A DNA stretch of 64,000 nucleotides, taken from assembly GCA_905250115.1 (NCBI GenBank), contig CAJNOI010000241.1, positions 50,601 through 114,600 on the forward strand, in the 5' to 3' direction. Both the position numbers and the translations under genes were made by a program. The DNA is from Adineta steineri (taxonomy: Eukaryota; Rotifera; Eurotatoria; Adinetida; Adinetidae). Position 1 is the stretch's first letter. Each line of letters opens with the position of its first letter. Below, one piece after another: positions 42,611 through 52,718 of this stretch. A model generated the notes under the pieces. The model saw nothing but the letters and a program-made list of their open reading frames with translations, made no database searches and had not been told where the DNA came from.

Positions 42611-44172
42611 CTATGACTGTGATTTGTGTTGAAGTTTTATATTCACTTTACTAATGTTCTGTTCGGTTCGAATAATATCGCGATGTGTTGGTGGTAGTAC
42701 AGAGATTTTCGAAAGAAATCTAATGCTTTCTACTTCACTCACTATGCTATATGTAATTGCAAAACGATTATATGTTGCTAATATATCTGGATGTTCGGGT
42801 AGCAAAGTCGCTTGTTGAATTTTTAAAGCTGTATTTAAATTTTCTAATGCTTCAGAATATAGTTTTTTTCTCCTGTAAACAAGACCAATTGAACTATTTC
42901 GCACATATCTAGATCAAGTTCATTCGATAATGATAAACTTTTATGTAAATTTGATAGAGATACATCATATTGATTTAGCCAGTGATCTGCCCATCCAAGA
43001 GCACTATATCCTATACTTTCATCAAGTTGAGACTCACAAAACATTCGTTTATAATATTTTAGTTAAAATTTTTCCAAGCGAATGTAAATTTGTTTCATCA
43101 CCAATCTTATCTTTCATATGAGCAAATGTTTCTTTAAAATAAAAATCATCTTCACTCGCTAATGTAATATGTACAATCCAAAGTTTTTTCTCTTTATCTT
43201 CATGAATCGATTCGATAAGAACTTCAGTTTCACTTGCGATATAACTCAAACGATCGATATTACAAAATGATACTGTTTTTTTGACGTGGATCAATGTCAA
43301 TTTCGAATAATATTACGTAAATAATGTTCATATTCCTTTCTCAATTGATTTGAAAGATCAGTAATGAAAAAAACGAAGTACAAATAATAAATCGAAATTT
43401 TGATTGCGCAATGCTTTGTTTAAAATACAATATAGACAACATTCACGTGTATACCTCCCGATAGCATTTTCGGTTTTGTATGTCTTCTCAAATTCGTTAA
43501 TAATCGAAAGTTCTTCGGAATTATTTTGATATTGTTCTTTACAAACATCAATTAATTCTTGTCGAGCATTGGATTTATGATGCATACGAAAAAGTACTTC
43601 AATAAATAATTGAAACCACATGAACATAGCATTTCGACTTTCCAATGATTCAGACTTGCCACTAACAACTGAAATTATTCCGGAATCTTCTATTAGAGCT
43701 CGAACAATTTGATCTTGAGTAATTCGAGCGATCAATTCCGATCGTTGAGTAAAAATGTAGAATTCGTGTCTATTGCAACATAATAATCACATATTTTGGC
43801 ATAGTTGGAGATCTATTGTTTGTCGGCTGGTTGATCTGGACAAAAGATGTAGCATGCCTTGAATTGTGAAAGATTATGTATGCGAGGAACTAGTTGACGA
43901 GCCAATGAGTTACAAGAAATAAGAATAATTTTTTCTTCTACAATATTCCGAATTACTTGTTTACATTCATCAGGATTTTCGAATGTTTGTAAAGAATTGA
44001 TGCTTTTTCTCAGTTCCTTTTGAGTTTCATGATTATCTTTCGTTTTGTTTACATCTTCATCAAGCCAGAAATAAGCAAACATGTTGATATTGAATGTCGG
44101 TTTTTGGTGAACTGAAGGTTGTTTTTCTTTCCGTACATTGGATGATGAAACTCTTATTGTTGCTTTATTTGG
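42611..44172 (-). pseudogene. ART-TPR gene, broken by several frameshifts
   Basis: From 44172 leftwards: FAYFWLDEDVNKTKDN.. and PRIHNLSQFKACYIFCPDQP resemble the N-terminus of the ART-TPR protein at 19909. The frame breaks at a TAG (about 43813) and shifts again before ELIARITQDQ. The piece at 43735-43358 matches the helical region (RECCLYCILNKALRNQNFD). The Arg and Ser motif region is missing altogether. ETEVLIESI (piece 43300-43049) keeps an E-x-E. Two TPR pieces follow in different frames (ESIGYSALGWADHWLNQYDV; SSIGLVYRRKKLYSEALENL). At least four disruptions make it a pseudogene. Its upstream end runs into hairpin H23 and the assembly gap. Confidence 0.8.
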
Positions 44173-44176
44173 TTCC

Positions 44177-44212
44177 AGGGTGTGGGTGTCTCTCTTTCAT
44201 CCACACCCACAA
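44177..44212. repeat. short hairpin element (H23)
   Basis: AGGGTGTGGGTG, loop TCTCTCTTTCATC, CACACCCAC. The loop matches that of H22. Confidence 0.75.
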
Positions 44213-44227
44213 TTTTACTTAATTTAG

Positions 44228-44327
44228 NNNNNNNNNNNNNNNNNNNNNNNNNNNNNNNNNNNNNNNNNNNNNNNNNNNNNNNNNNNNNNNNNNNNNNNNN
44301 NNNNNNNNNNNNNNNNNNNNNNNNNNN
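44228..44327. other. assembly gap (100 N)
   Basis: Exactly 100 N, a conventional placeholder, so the true distance is unknown. The repeats on its right side are a likely cause. Confidence 0.95.
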
Positions 44328-44377
44328 GAAACTTTGGTTTTATGGTGAAAATGGGATTCCATAAGAAAATTCTAGTA

Positions 44378-44930
44378 AAAAGTCGATATCTCAGCTAAAT
44401 CTCAACTTGCGCATATATCATCTTAGGCTTTTTCTAGTCTATATATCCTCTACATATGGACAGAATTTCAGCTCAGAAGCGTTTTGATGCCTCGGATGGT
44501 TCCCTCATAAGACCTCAACCAGGCAAGCTTGCTTACAAAGTTCTAGAAATTGCAGAGAGATTATCTCCGAGATATGAATCCGCCAAAATATTCATGTGAA
44601 ATCTAGTATCCATAAGAAAGCGTTTCTATGTTAATATACTTATATCTCGGAGACAGTCTCTCCGAAATTTCTGAAACTTTGTAAGCAAGCTTGCCTGGTT
44701 GAGGTCTTAGTGTGAACAAAGCTTCAGATCTAAATTCGAAACTTTGATTTGACCTCACAAATACGGCCCTATAGGACAAATACAATAAATAGTCGATATC
44801 TCAGTTAAACATTAACTTGGGCCCATATCCTTTTAGGCTTTTTCTAGTCTATGTATCCCCTACTTGTGAGGAAAACTTCGGTTCAAAAGCTTTTTGATAC
44901 CTCGGGAGGTTCCCTCGTAAGTATTATTGT
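44378..44930. repeat. 410-bp-spaced direct repeat with an internal inverted repeat
   Basis: The segment starting AGTCGATATCTCAGCTAAAT (44381) recurs at 44791, and both run to a CCTCGG..GGTTCCCTC end. Between them, 44510-44576 (AAGACCTCAACCAGGCAAGC) is inverted at 44641-44710. This looks like an element with long inverted arms nested in, or flanked by, duplicated DNA. Confidence 0.7.
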
Positions 44931-44940
44931 TTGCTTTACT

Positions 44941-45392
44941 GAAAAAATTTGATCTGTTGAGAAATAAGAAAAGTTCATGTAAAGCGTTCTATACATTATT
45001 TTTAGATATTATCTAAAAAATGACATGAACAAGTCCGAACAAATTTTAGGAATGATAGAATTTTGATGAAAATGGAGCAAATTTCTGTGGCTAGGTAGTT
45101 TGAAAGTGAACAGTTACAATATTTCAAACTTTCAAGTATAAAACACCGATTTTTTAATAAAAGTTGGTGGTTTAGTACTCAAAGAGTTTCAGTTGTACGT
45201 TACAAACATCAAACGCGAATCCAACCTTTTAAACTACTTAGTTGAAGAAATTTGTACTATTTCCTTCAATATTCTATCATTCCTAAAGTCTGTTTGAATT
45301 TCTTCTTGTTTTTCTCTTAAGTGACAACTAAAAATGATCTATAGAACGCTTTACATGGACTTTTCTTATTTGTCTACAGGTCAAGTTTCTTC
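44941..45392. mobile_element. 450-bp palindromic foldback element
   Basis: The left arm GAAATAAGAAAAGTTCATGT then AAAGCGTTCTATA (about 44961) is inverted at the right end (TATAGAACGCTTTACATGGA then CTTTTCTTATTTGTC). Inner matches such as AGGAATGATAGAAT and ATTCTATCATTCCT show the arms extend inward. No coding capacity. Confidence 0.7.
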
Positions 45393-46505
45393 GTTAAAGT
45401 TAAGAGTGATACTCAGTAAAAGTATTTGCTTATACTTTTCCTATGAAAACAAATCTTAAATAAAGTTCTTTTCATTAACCAAAAGAATCAGTCTATTCTG
45501 TGAAGTTATAGTTAAAATATTCAATTTTCTTTCAGTATCGTGACTTTTGAACCACCTTGCATGAAGACTGATATATGTAGCTCAGATTATCGTTGTCTGC
45601 AGTAGATCACACACAGAGTTGCGCCATTCCTGCTCTGCATCTATCCCACCTCTAAGTTTTTTGAAATCCTACGTCAACTCTGAGTCTAGAAAACGATGTT
45701 CTCCTAAATAATATTTTAAAACCGGAAAACCTTCTATATTCGTCTCTAAAATCGTTATTTTTGTTCTTCTATTATAATCTCACTTGATAAACTACGTACT
45801 ATGATTATTACTAGAGCATATTTAAATCAATGAAATCATTCTATATCATTTCAAACCAGTGTAAAATGACAGTGTAGGACACTTAAGTAACTGTTATAAA
45901 TAAATATCAGATTCATTAAGATATTCCTGTGAGTAAAATCTTCTTCTATTATCGATTGCTCTTTTTTCTTCTCTACACATACATAAAAGGATATAAAAAA
46001 TTCTCATCATAGAGGAGCAATATATTTTCATCAAAGCATTTTTCATAGCGCGGATAAACTAATTGCCATAAAAGGCTAAGTCATCAGTATTTTTAGGATA
46101 TCTAAATCAGTTAATGCTGGCTAACCTCTCGTAATTTTCTTCATCTCAACCACATTTCAGTTATTCTAGACTAGTGAAGATAAGGACAAGTAATATCCAA
46201 TAATTTTATCTGACTTTGATTCTTAAGATCTAGCTGTTTCGCTTTTGAGTTGGTACCAGATAGTTCCATTTCGAGCAAGTCTCAAAATAATATCAGTTTG
46301 TGGAGACTACTATTACATATTCATCTAGCTCAAGAAGTACGATATAATTTTATCATTTAACAATCAAAATTCCAGAATAACAGCATTGTTTCTTTTCTTT
46401 CACACATTTGTGAATAGTGCACTTCAGATTTACGACCGATCAAGACTGGTCTTTGACATTGTTGTCCATATAGGATTTTTTATTGATACTTTTCTTAAAT
46501 TTTAG
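45393..46505. other. non-coding region
   Basis: No exon with supporting motifs. A signal-peptide exon for the Cys/Tyr-rich exon downstream may lie here but was not identified. Confidence 0.35.
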
Positions 46506-46723
46506 CCCTGTGCAGTGCTGCTTGTTGTGCTGCTACTAATGGTTGTATTCCTTGTTCTGATGGTAGTACTACTCTTTATTGTTATGCTGATTATAGTACT
46601 GCATATGGTGCCTATCTTACTATGTATTATTATGATTATAATAGTTGTAACTCTTCTGATACTTTTGCTCGTTCTGATGGTGTTGTTTATAGTATTTATC
46701 CTGATTATTATTTTGGATGTTAA
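46506..46723 (+). CDS. last exon of a Cys/Tyr-rich, probably secreted protein
   Basis: After a TTAAATTTTAG acceptor the frame reads LCSAACCAATNGCIPCSDGS, then LYCYADYSTAYGAYLTMYYY and ends YSIYPDYYFGC and TAA. Eight Cys and about a quarter Tyr/Gly/Ser residues are typical of small extracellular matrix, cuticle or adhesive peptides. The other two frames are also open because of the codon pattern (GAT, TAT, GTT), so they are treated as shadows. The 5' exon is not identified. No family named. Confidence 0.5.
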
Positions 46724-47143
46724 GACAGGATATAGATCGGCCTGGTTTTTCATGTACCAACAACAACAATTTTGCATAAAATCAATCAGAAACATTTATA
46801 CTGTGACTTTCTTTTGCGAAAATGAACTTAATTCGCAATTCGATTTTTTTTAAAAATAATTTATATGTAGCCAACTTTTTTTCCATTAGTTATTCTTCAT
46901 TGGATTATATTCTTTCATTTCATTCTATATTTATTCTAATTAGAAACTAAAATAAAAAACTTAAATTCATAAGTTAGTGTGTAATTGAATTAATTGAATA
47001 AGGTGAAGATAAGATTAATCAAAAATTGCATTTAAACAGGAAGTTAATAAAATCTGTGATGCTTCGATAGTGAAAATTATCCTTATCGAACGTTATGTAG
47101 AGTTTTTTATTAAGTTTCTTTGGCTTTTTTCATCCAAATGTCG

Positions 47144-48112
47144 TGTTAAAGATTGTGCCAACAGAAGTGACAAACGTCTTTTCAAATGATACCCCTTATA
47201 TCTTTTTCATTTTTCTCCTTCCCTTTTCTTTTTTGGCTAGTTTTATCGTTTCATGTTCTCCCTTTCTCTCTCTAGTACATAAACCCGTGTTGTATGTTAA
47301 ATAGTTACATTTGGATGTAGTACTTGGTCGAATAAACATCGTGCTTTAAGGCACTATAACTATGTCTCTCCATTTGTCATAATGATGGGTATGCACCTAT
47401 AGCTCATTTATATCAATGCCCAACCAGTGGTAGAGCTGCATATTCCATATTTTCCGTTACAATTGGCGATCACACCAGGATTAATTAACATCAACAATTC
47501 CGAACGACAACTTATTTATATTGGAACTATACAATTACCACATTAAAGTTTAATACAATGTCGACGGATGCCAAGTTAAGCGTCGAACAAGCTATTCATC
47601 TCCTTACAGAATTATGTCCACATAACCAGAATCAAGGCACACAGTTAAAAAATCAAATTGATCAACTTAATGATAACTCTGTTAAAACAACATTAATGTT
47701 AGAAGAAATTATGGCAAAATTAAGTACTTTAGAAGCAAGAGTAAATACAAAAGAAGTTAACCAAGCTAATATTCAAATGATTGATGAGAAGAACAATGAC
47801 TCTTTGTCAAGGTCACATTTTCTGTTTGATCATACACATCAATCTCATTATGATGAAAATGTATCACCAATGATTAAAAATGTAGCTGCTGCGCCATTAT
47901 CAACACATGCAATAATAATACCATCATCGTCTACAATACCAACTTTTTCAGGAAAGCATTCTGAACGTCCAAAACAATTCCTTGTGCGAATTCAGGAATA
48001 TGCTGAAACAGTTCATGGATGGAATCGATATACATTACTTTTAGGTATCTCGCATTTTTTGAGAGATGCTGCTCTAGACTGATATTGTCAATTAAAACTT
48101 TCTGCTCGTCAA
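47144..48112 (+). mobile_element. LTR retrotransposon remnant: putative 5' LTR, primer site and gag fragment
   Basis: A candidate LTR spans about 47144-47461 (TG..CA ends). It is followed after two bases by TGGCGATCACACCAGG, a plausible primer-binding site. A gag-like frame opens at 47558 (MSTDAKLSVEQAIHLL), has a coiled-coil-like stretch (LEEIMAKLSTLEARV) and IPTFSGKHSERPKQFL, the start of a Ty3/gypsy-type capsid domain. It meets an in-frame TGA at 48080-48082, after which the same frame continues for about ten residues to the edge of hairpin H24. No protease, reverse transcriptase, integrase or second LTR follows, so the element is dead. LTR limits are inference. Confidence 0.6.
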
Positions 48113-48192
48113 CCATCTTGAGGGTGTGGGTGTGAGTGTGGGTGTGGGTTTCATAAAAAAAGAGACAGATCCACGCCCACACCCACCCACAC
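48113..48192. repeat. TGTGGG-type hairpin element (H24) ending the gag fragment
   Basis: CCATCTTGAGGGTGTGGGTG, a loop of about 25 nt, and CCACGCCCACACCCACCCAC. The left end keeps the longest form of the terminus (CCATCTTGAGGG). Confidence 0.85.
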
Positions 48193-50471
48193 GACCAATT
48201 ACGACGATTTAAGGTAAAAATACGACCGTAAATGATTGTTTACGGAATTCATAATGCTCGATCTGGGTAGATCGATTCAGAATCTACAAAAATCTACTTG
48301 AAAACTCTTAGTAAATACAATCAGTTATTTTATGTTCGAGAATTTGAATTTTCAACCGTAGTCATACTAGTTGAATGTGTAGGTTTGAAGAGAAGGCACC
48401 TACATTCACTTTTATCATTTTCCAGTTAATAGATACGCCTCGTTAAAGTAGACAAAAATAATCATTTTGCCCTCCAAAAGTGCAATCTACAGAACACTAG
48501 GGACTCCACTATTCGAGTTAGTATCATTTTTATGTGCAGAATGTATGGATGTTTGAGTTGAGGTCTTCAAAATCCTTTCTAGTTATAATGCGTCTGTATA
48601 GTATTCTTCATAAAAGTTTGATACAAAAATCAACAGTTTAATATTATTTTAATCAACTTTCGCCCAAAAACATCAGTCTTCTCTCTATCACATATGTGAA
48701 GAGCAAACTCTACAGCGATAGATCATAGCTTAGGTGGCTCGGCTCTTCAAAAGATTTGACTCACGCTTTATCGTAACATTGTATATGTTTCTATAAAACT
48801 TATCCTATTCTTTTACATTACAGCATCTACACGTACCGTTGCTCTTTACATAAATGATTGAAAGTTCTATGTATCTAAGATTAGCATCTGGCTTTGGTTA
48901 CGTTTTCTCTATTTTTCTCATTGGTTAGCAATATTTCAAAAAAAGAGAAACTAAAGAATACAAAAAAAAACATATACGCTTATTTGCGTTTAAAATAATA
49001 AAATATATAAATCTATCATCGTTGCTCTAAATGGATTTTCAATAAGTCAGAATAATGACAAATCAATGAAAGATTTTGATACAACTGAATAAAAACTTTT
49101 TTATGTTCTACAAATAGTTACCTTTTCTTTATACTATTTTGTATCAATTGAACAAAAGCAAGTTTTTTTTCCAGACAAATTCTAAATTAATAGACTGAAC
49201 ATTTGTCAAAATAATAAAAAAATAATCAGTATGCTACTGAAAAAATAATGGTAATGGAAATAACAATTTCATTCGCCTACACGATTACATTGATATGGAA
49301 TATTTGCAACAAACACAAGAATAAAAAAAACTAACTCGCTTCCTTTTTTTGAAAATTATTTGTCAATAAAATAGTGACAAATATGTGTTATCGTGTGCTT
49401 CTAGAATTGTAAGCCGTCGACTTGGACGCGCGTCGGCTCTAGCAAAAATCGGCTGACGGCTTACACCTCTATCTGTGCTATAAATGCAGCAAACGACAGA
49501 AATGTTGAAGCCTTTCAGAGCATGTGATTTTTGATAAAGAAACGCTTTAAAAGTCAGTAGTTTTTGAAGGAAATGTAATGTATCCTGAAAGAAATAAAAT
49601 TATTAGAGCAACATATTTTATTATACTCATTTTATTGTAACGTGTATGGTGCGCTCCAGGCGAGTAGTGTCATATATCTTCTATAGAAGATTCCGCATCT
49701 CTTCCTGAAGATCTGTCCATTCCCCACTATACTGTCAACAAAAAATGGAGAATAATAAACTTTTGCACCTTTTGTAATTTTTCATAAGCTCTTGTAGGGA
49801 TTAAGAGCCGAAGAGTTTATGGAGATAAGTATTTATAAAAACCGTAACAATTTATTTGTTTCACGAAAAGAATATTTTAATAACAGAATTTATTATCTGT
49901 TCCTTTGAGTAAAAAGTTGAGAACTTTCCACTAAAGTCAAACTATTTGATTCTTTCAAAAAAAAGTATTCGTATTGTAGAGTTTTGTGGAAGGATCTTTT
50001 TTACTATTATAAAAAAAGTTAACCTATAACTAACGTGAAAAAAACAGCAAGATACTATGCAAAATAAATAGAAATGATAAGAGATGAAACTGCTTGATTA
50101 ATTATCTAGCATATACTGCTATCAACAGAATAATCAAAATTTGTATCAGGATGTGTATGAATGTGAGAATTGTAGTGACTTAAATCCACCTTATCTATCA
50201 AAAACACCAGTTGCTTTAATTTCCTCCTTGGTGGATACTAAATCCAGGTTGACAAGTTTCGGCCTGATCTGATGGCTTGGTAGACGCCAGAACGTGCTAG
50301 CAAATCTGATTAATATTCATAAAAAAAACTCATGAATTATGTAGCATTTGAAAACTATTTTTAAATAGTACAATAAACTTCATGAAAAATAAGAAAAGTA
50401 GCATGCATTATAATTCATGAAAATATAGTATTCGAAACATAATCGACAATAATGTGTCATTTTTGCATTAT
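48193..50471. other. AT-rich region without genes
   Basis: Nothing coding recognised. A GC-rich inverted repeat (49411-49466) is listed separately. Confidence 0.45.
49411..49466. repeat. GC-rich palindrome
   Basis: GTAAGCCGTCGAC at the left and GGCTGACGGCTTAC at the right form a stem of about 13 bp, with GACGCGCGTCGG in between. Conspicuously GC-rich in AT-rich surroundings. Confidence 0.6.
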
Positions 50472-51153
50472 TTATCCATCATAGCCTGCATGGCTACAAC
50501 AGTATTGTTTTCCATAATCACCACAGCAAAATTTTGCTTCATATGGAAATCCATTGAGTGGACAACGAAATTGTCCGAAACGTATACCATTCATATAATC
50601 ATTATTTACACAAGTTTCTCCAGCTAAATTAAAATGCAAAAGAAATGAATGATTTATTTATTTATATATGCGTAAAACTTACTTCCATATCCAGGTTCAT
50701 AATATCCAGGACGATAATGACGATGTGACGACAACGATTTCATTAATGAATAGGCTGCCACACCACCTAATGCTCCAGCACCAAAACTCATAGCATTACT
50801 TCTAAAACGACTTCCTGAACGACTAAAAATGAACTAAATTGTTAATAAACAAATAAATAATCATTACAATACATACGGTTTACTCATACTATGATAACTT
50901 CCATAATTATTTGGACGATGATAACTGGATGCACCTCTTGAGCTGCCAAATAATCCGCCACCTCGAGAACTACTTTTAAATCCTCCACCTCTTCCACCAC
51001 CGAACACTCCTTTTCCATCAGTAGATATTAAACATAAAACTAAATAGAAATAGCAAAGAAGAAGAGATCATTTTAATATTAATTTATCATTTTATATTTA
51101 CATGAAACAATAAACAAAATATAAAACCATCCAAATAAATGATTTACTCGCAT
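50472..51153 (-). CDS. Shisa/CX-module-like secreted or membrane protein
   Basis: Four exons: 51153-51102 (signal peptide MRVNHLFGWFYILFIVS), 51039-50877, 50822-50683 and 50623-50472, with phases that fit, giving 168 residues. After the signal comes a Gly/Ser/Arg-rich stretch (GGGRGGGFKSSSRGGGLFG), then a hydrophobic Gly/Ala segment (SFGAGALGGVAAYSLMKSL), then the Cys motif ETCVNN..FRCPLNGF..KFCCGDYGKQYCC. Spacing of FRCP, FCCG and YCC is that of Shisa-type and nematode CX-module proteins. The Cys box lies at the C-terminus, after the hydrophobic segment, as in CX-module proteins rather than vertebrate Shisa. Function unknown. Confidence 0.65.
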
Positions 51154-51360
51154 TGTGTCGTAAACAAAATAAAATCTGAAAATAATACGACATATATTTA
51201 ATAAAATATCATATCAATATTTTGTTTTATTAGTAAATTATTGTTTATTTATGATTCTTTTAAATATTTTACCGCTTCGACATGAGTTGAAGGAACTAAA
51301 ATAGAAAATAAAATATATTTTCGTAAGCATTGAAATGTTAATCGTAAAATAGATTCAATC

Positions 51361-51810
51361 AGTTAACATACTCCGAAATGAAGATACACCTTTAGATGAT
51401 AAATTTCATCTGGTGCAAGTGTCAATATCCAACTGGTCGAATGAGCTATTTCTCGAATTAATATGAGGCTATTGTGTAGTATTGCTAATCAAAGTTGATG
51501 AATGATAGTTCATATTCGATCATTTAATACATCTAGTGATATGAGTTGACTATAAATAAAATCATTTGGAGAAGATTTTTTACCAGAAATTCTTTTTTCA
51601 CTTGGACAAACTTCATGAAAACATGCTGTAATGTTTTCTGTTTAGTATTGCAAATAAATCCAGAGGACTCAAAATTTTATTAGTAGATTGAAGTCCAAAT
51701 AAAATTAGAAGCTTAAGTTCAAGTGATAATTCACCAAAGATACACGTAATAGGCATCATAAATATGAAGAAAAATAAATATTTAATAACTATTAATCTAT
51801 TGATTATCAT
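51361..51810 (-). pseudogene. decayed gene of unknown family
   Basis: The ATG at 51810 gives a signal-like start (MIINRLIVIKYLFFFIFMMP) running to RKHYS. A one-base shift then leads to ACFHEVCPSEKRISGKKSSP and SQLISLDVLNDRI. The same frame continues past two TGA codons into SLILIREIAHSTSWILTLAP and a TAA at about 51364. Continuous protein-like sequence broken by one shift and two stops suggests a pseudogene. No family recognised. Confidence 0.35.
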
Positions 51811-52718
51811 TATATATATTCTAATGTTGATAAAAACAAAGATTTAAGCAGATAACAAAGAGATTATTCTCGTTTAAGTTCAATAAATTGAGATTCAGTT
51901 GGATAGTGAAAATTCCAGGCGAGATCATAAGCAACAATATAAAAAGTCGTGTTGCATAACATTGAATACATATTTGTCGATCAGTGTTGAGATATTGTTT
52001 GAAAATATTCAGTTCGATTGATATAAACGATTTTTAACTAAATATAAATAGAAGAGAAAACAAAATAATGTTATCGTATTAAATACATGAATTTGTTTTG
52101 ATGAGGGATTTATGAGTACAAATACAAGTAATAATCTAGTGTTATAGAGTCTATAGTTTTCTTTTATTCGTACTTCTTTATCTGCAGATGAATAATTTTT
52201 ATCTTTGTCATATATATACGTGGTTGTATTACGCTTATTTCTTTCTTCCTACAGAAGTATATTATTAGTCTATGCTTATCATGTGTTAACACATTGTGTA
52301 TTTTCTTCTATATCGTTATTCTAATCTTTATCTTCATATAACTGTATAACGGCTAATTTCTACTTCTTTCCATACATGGGCTAACATTCTTGATATTCTA
52401 ATACAAATTTAGCTCTACTTCTCCTCTCTCTATCTGTATTTGTATCTAATGTAATAGTATTCAGGAGATGGAAAAATTATTGCAACGATACGATTTTAGA
52501 TATACAATAAAATATATATATATTATATATCCTAGACTCAATTTTCTAACTAAAATCATCACTCGTGACACCCACACCCATCGCTTTTCATTTTTTATTC
52601 CGAATATTGTTCTTGAAATCTTTAAATATATATAAGAGTAATAAAAGCAAAATATCAAAGTTTTAGCAAGTTATGATCTTGATTATTGTCCTTTTGGATA
52701 TTTCCATTCAATTCATCA
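51811..52718. other. intergenic, 3' flank of the TUT gene
   Basis: No gene seen. A lone C-rich arm (GACACCCACACCCATCGC) lies at 52566-52583 without a G partner. Confidence 0.4.

Noticed and set aside
46502..46795. Minus-strand and third-frame open readings opposite the Cys/Tyr-rich exon
   Set aside because: They arise from the biased codon pattern of the plus-strand exon; the acceptor site and Cys spacing support only the plus frame chosen.
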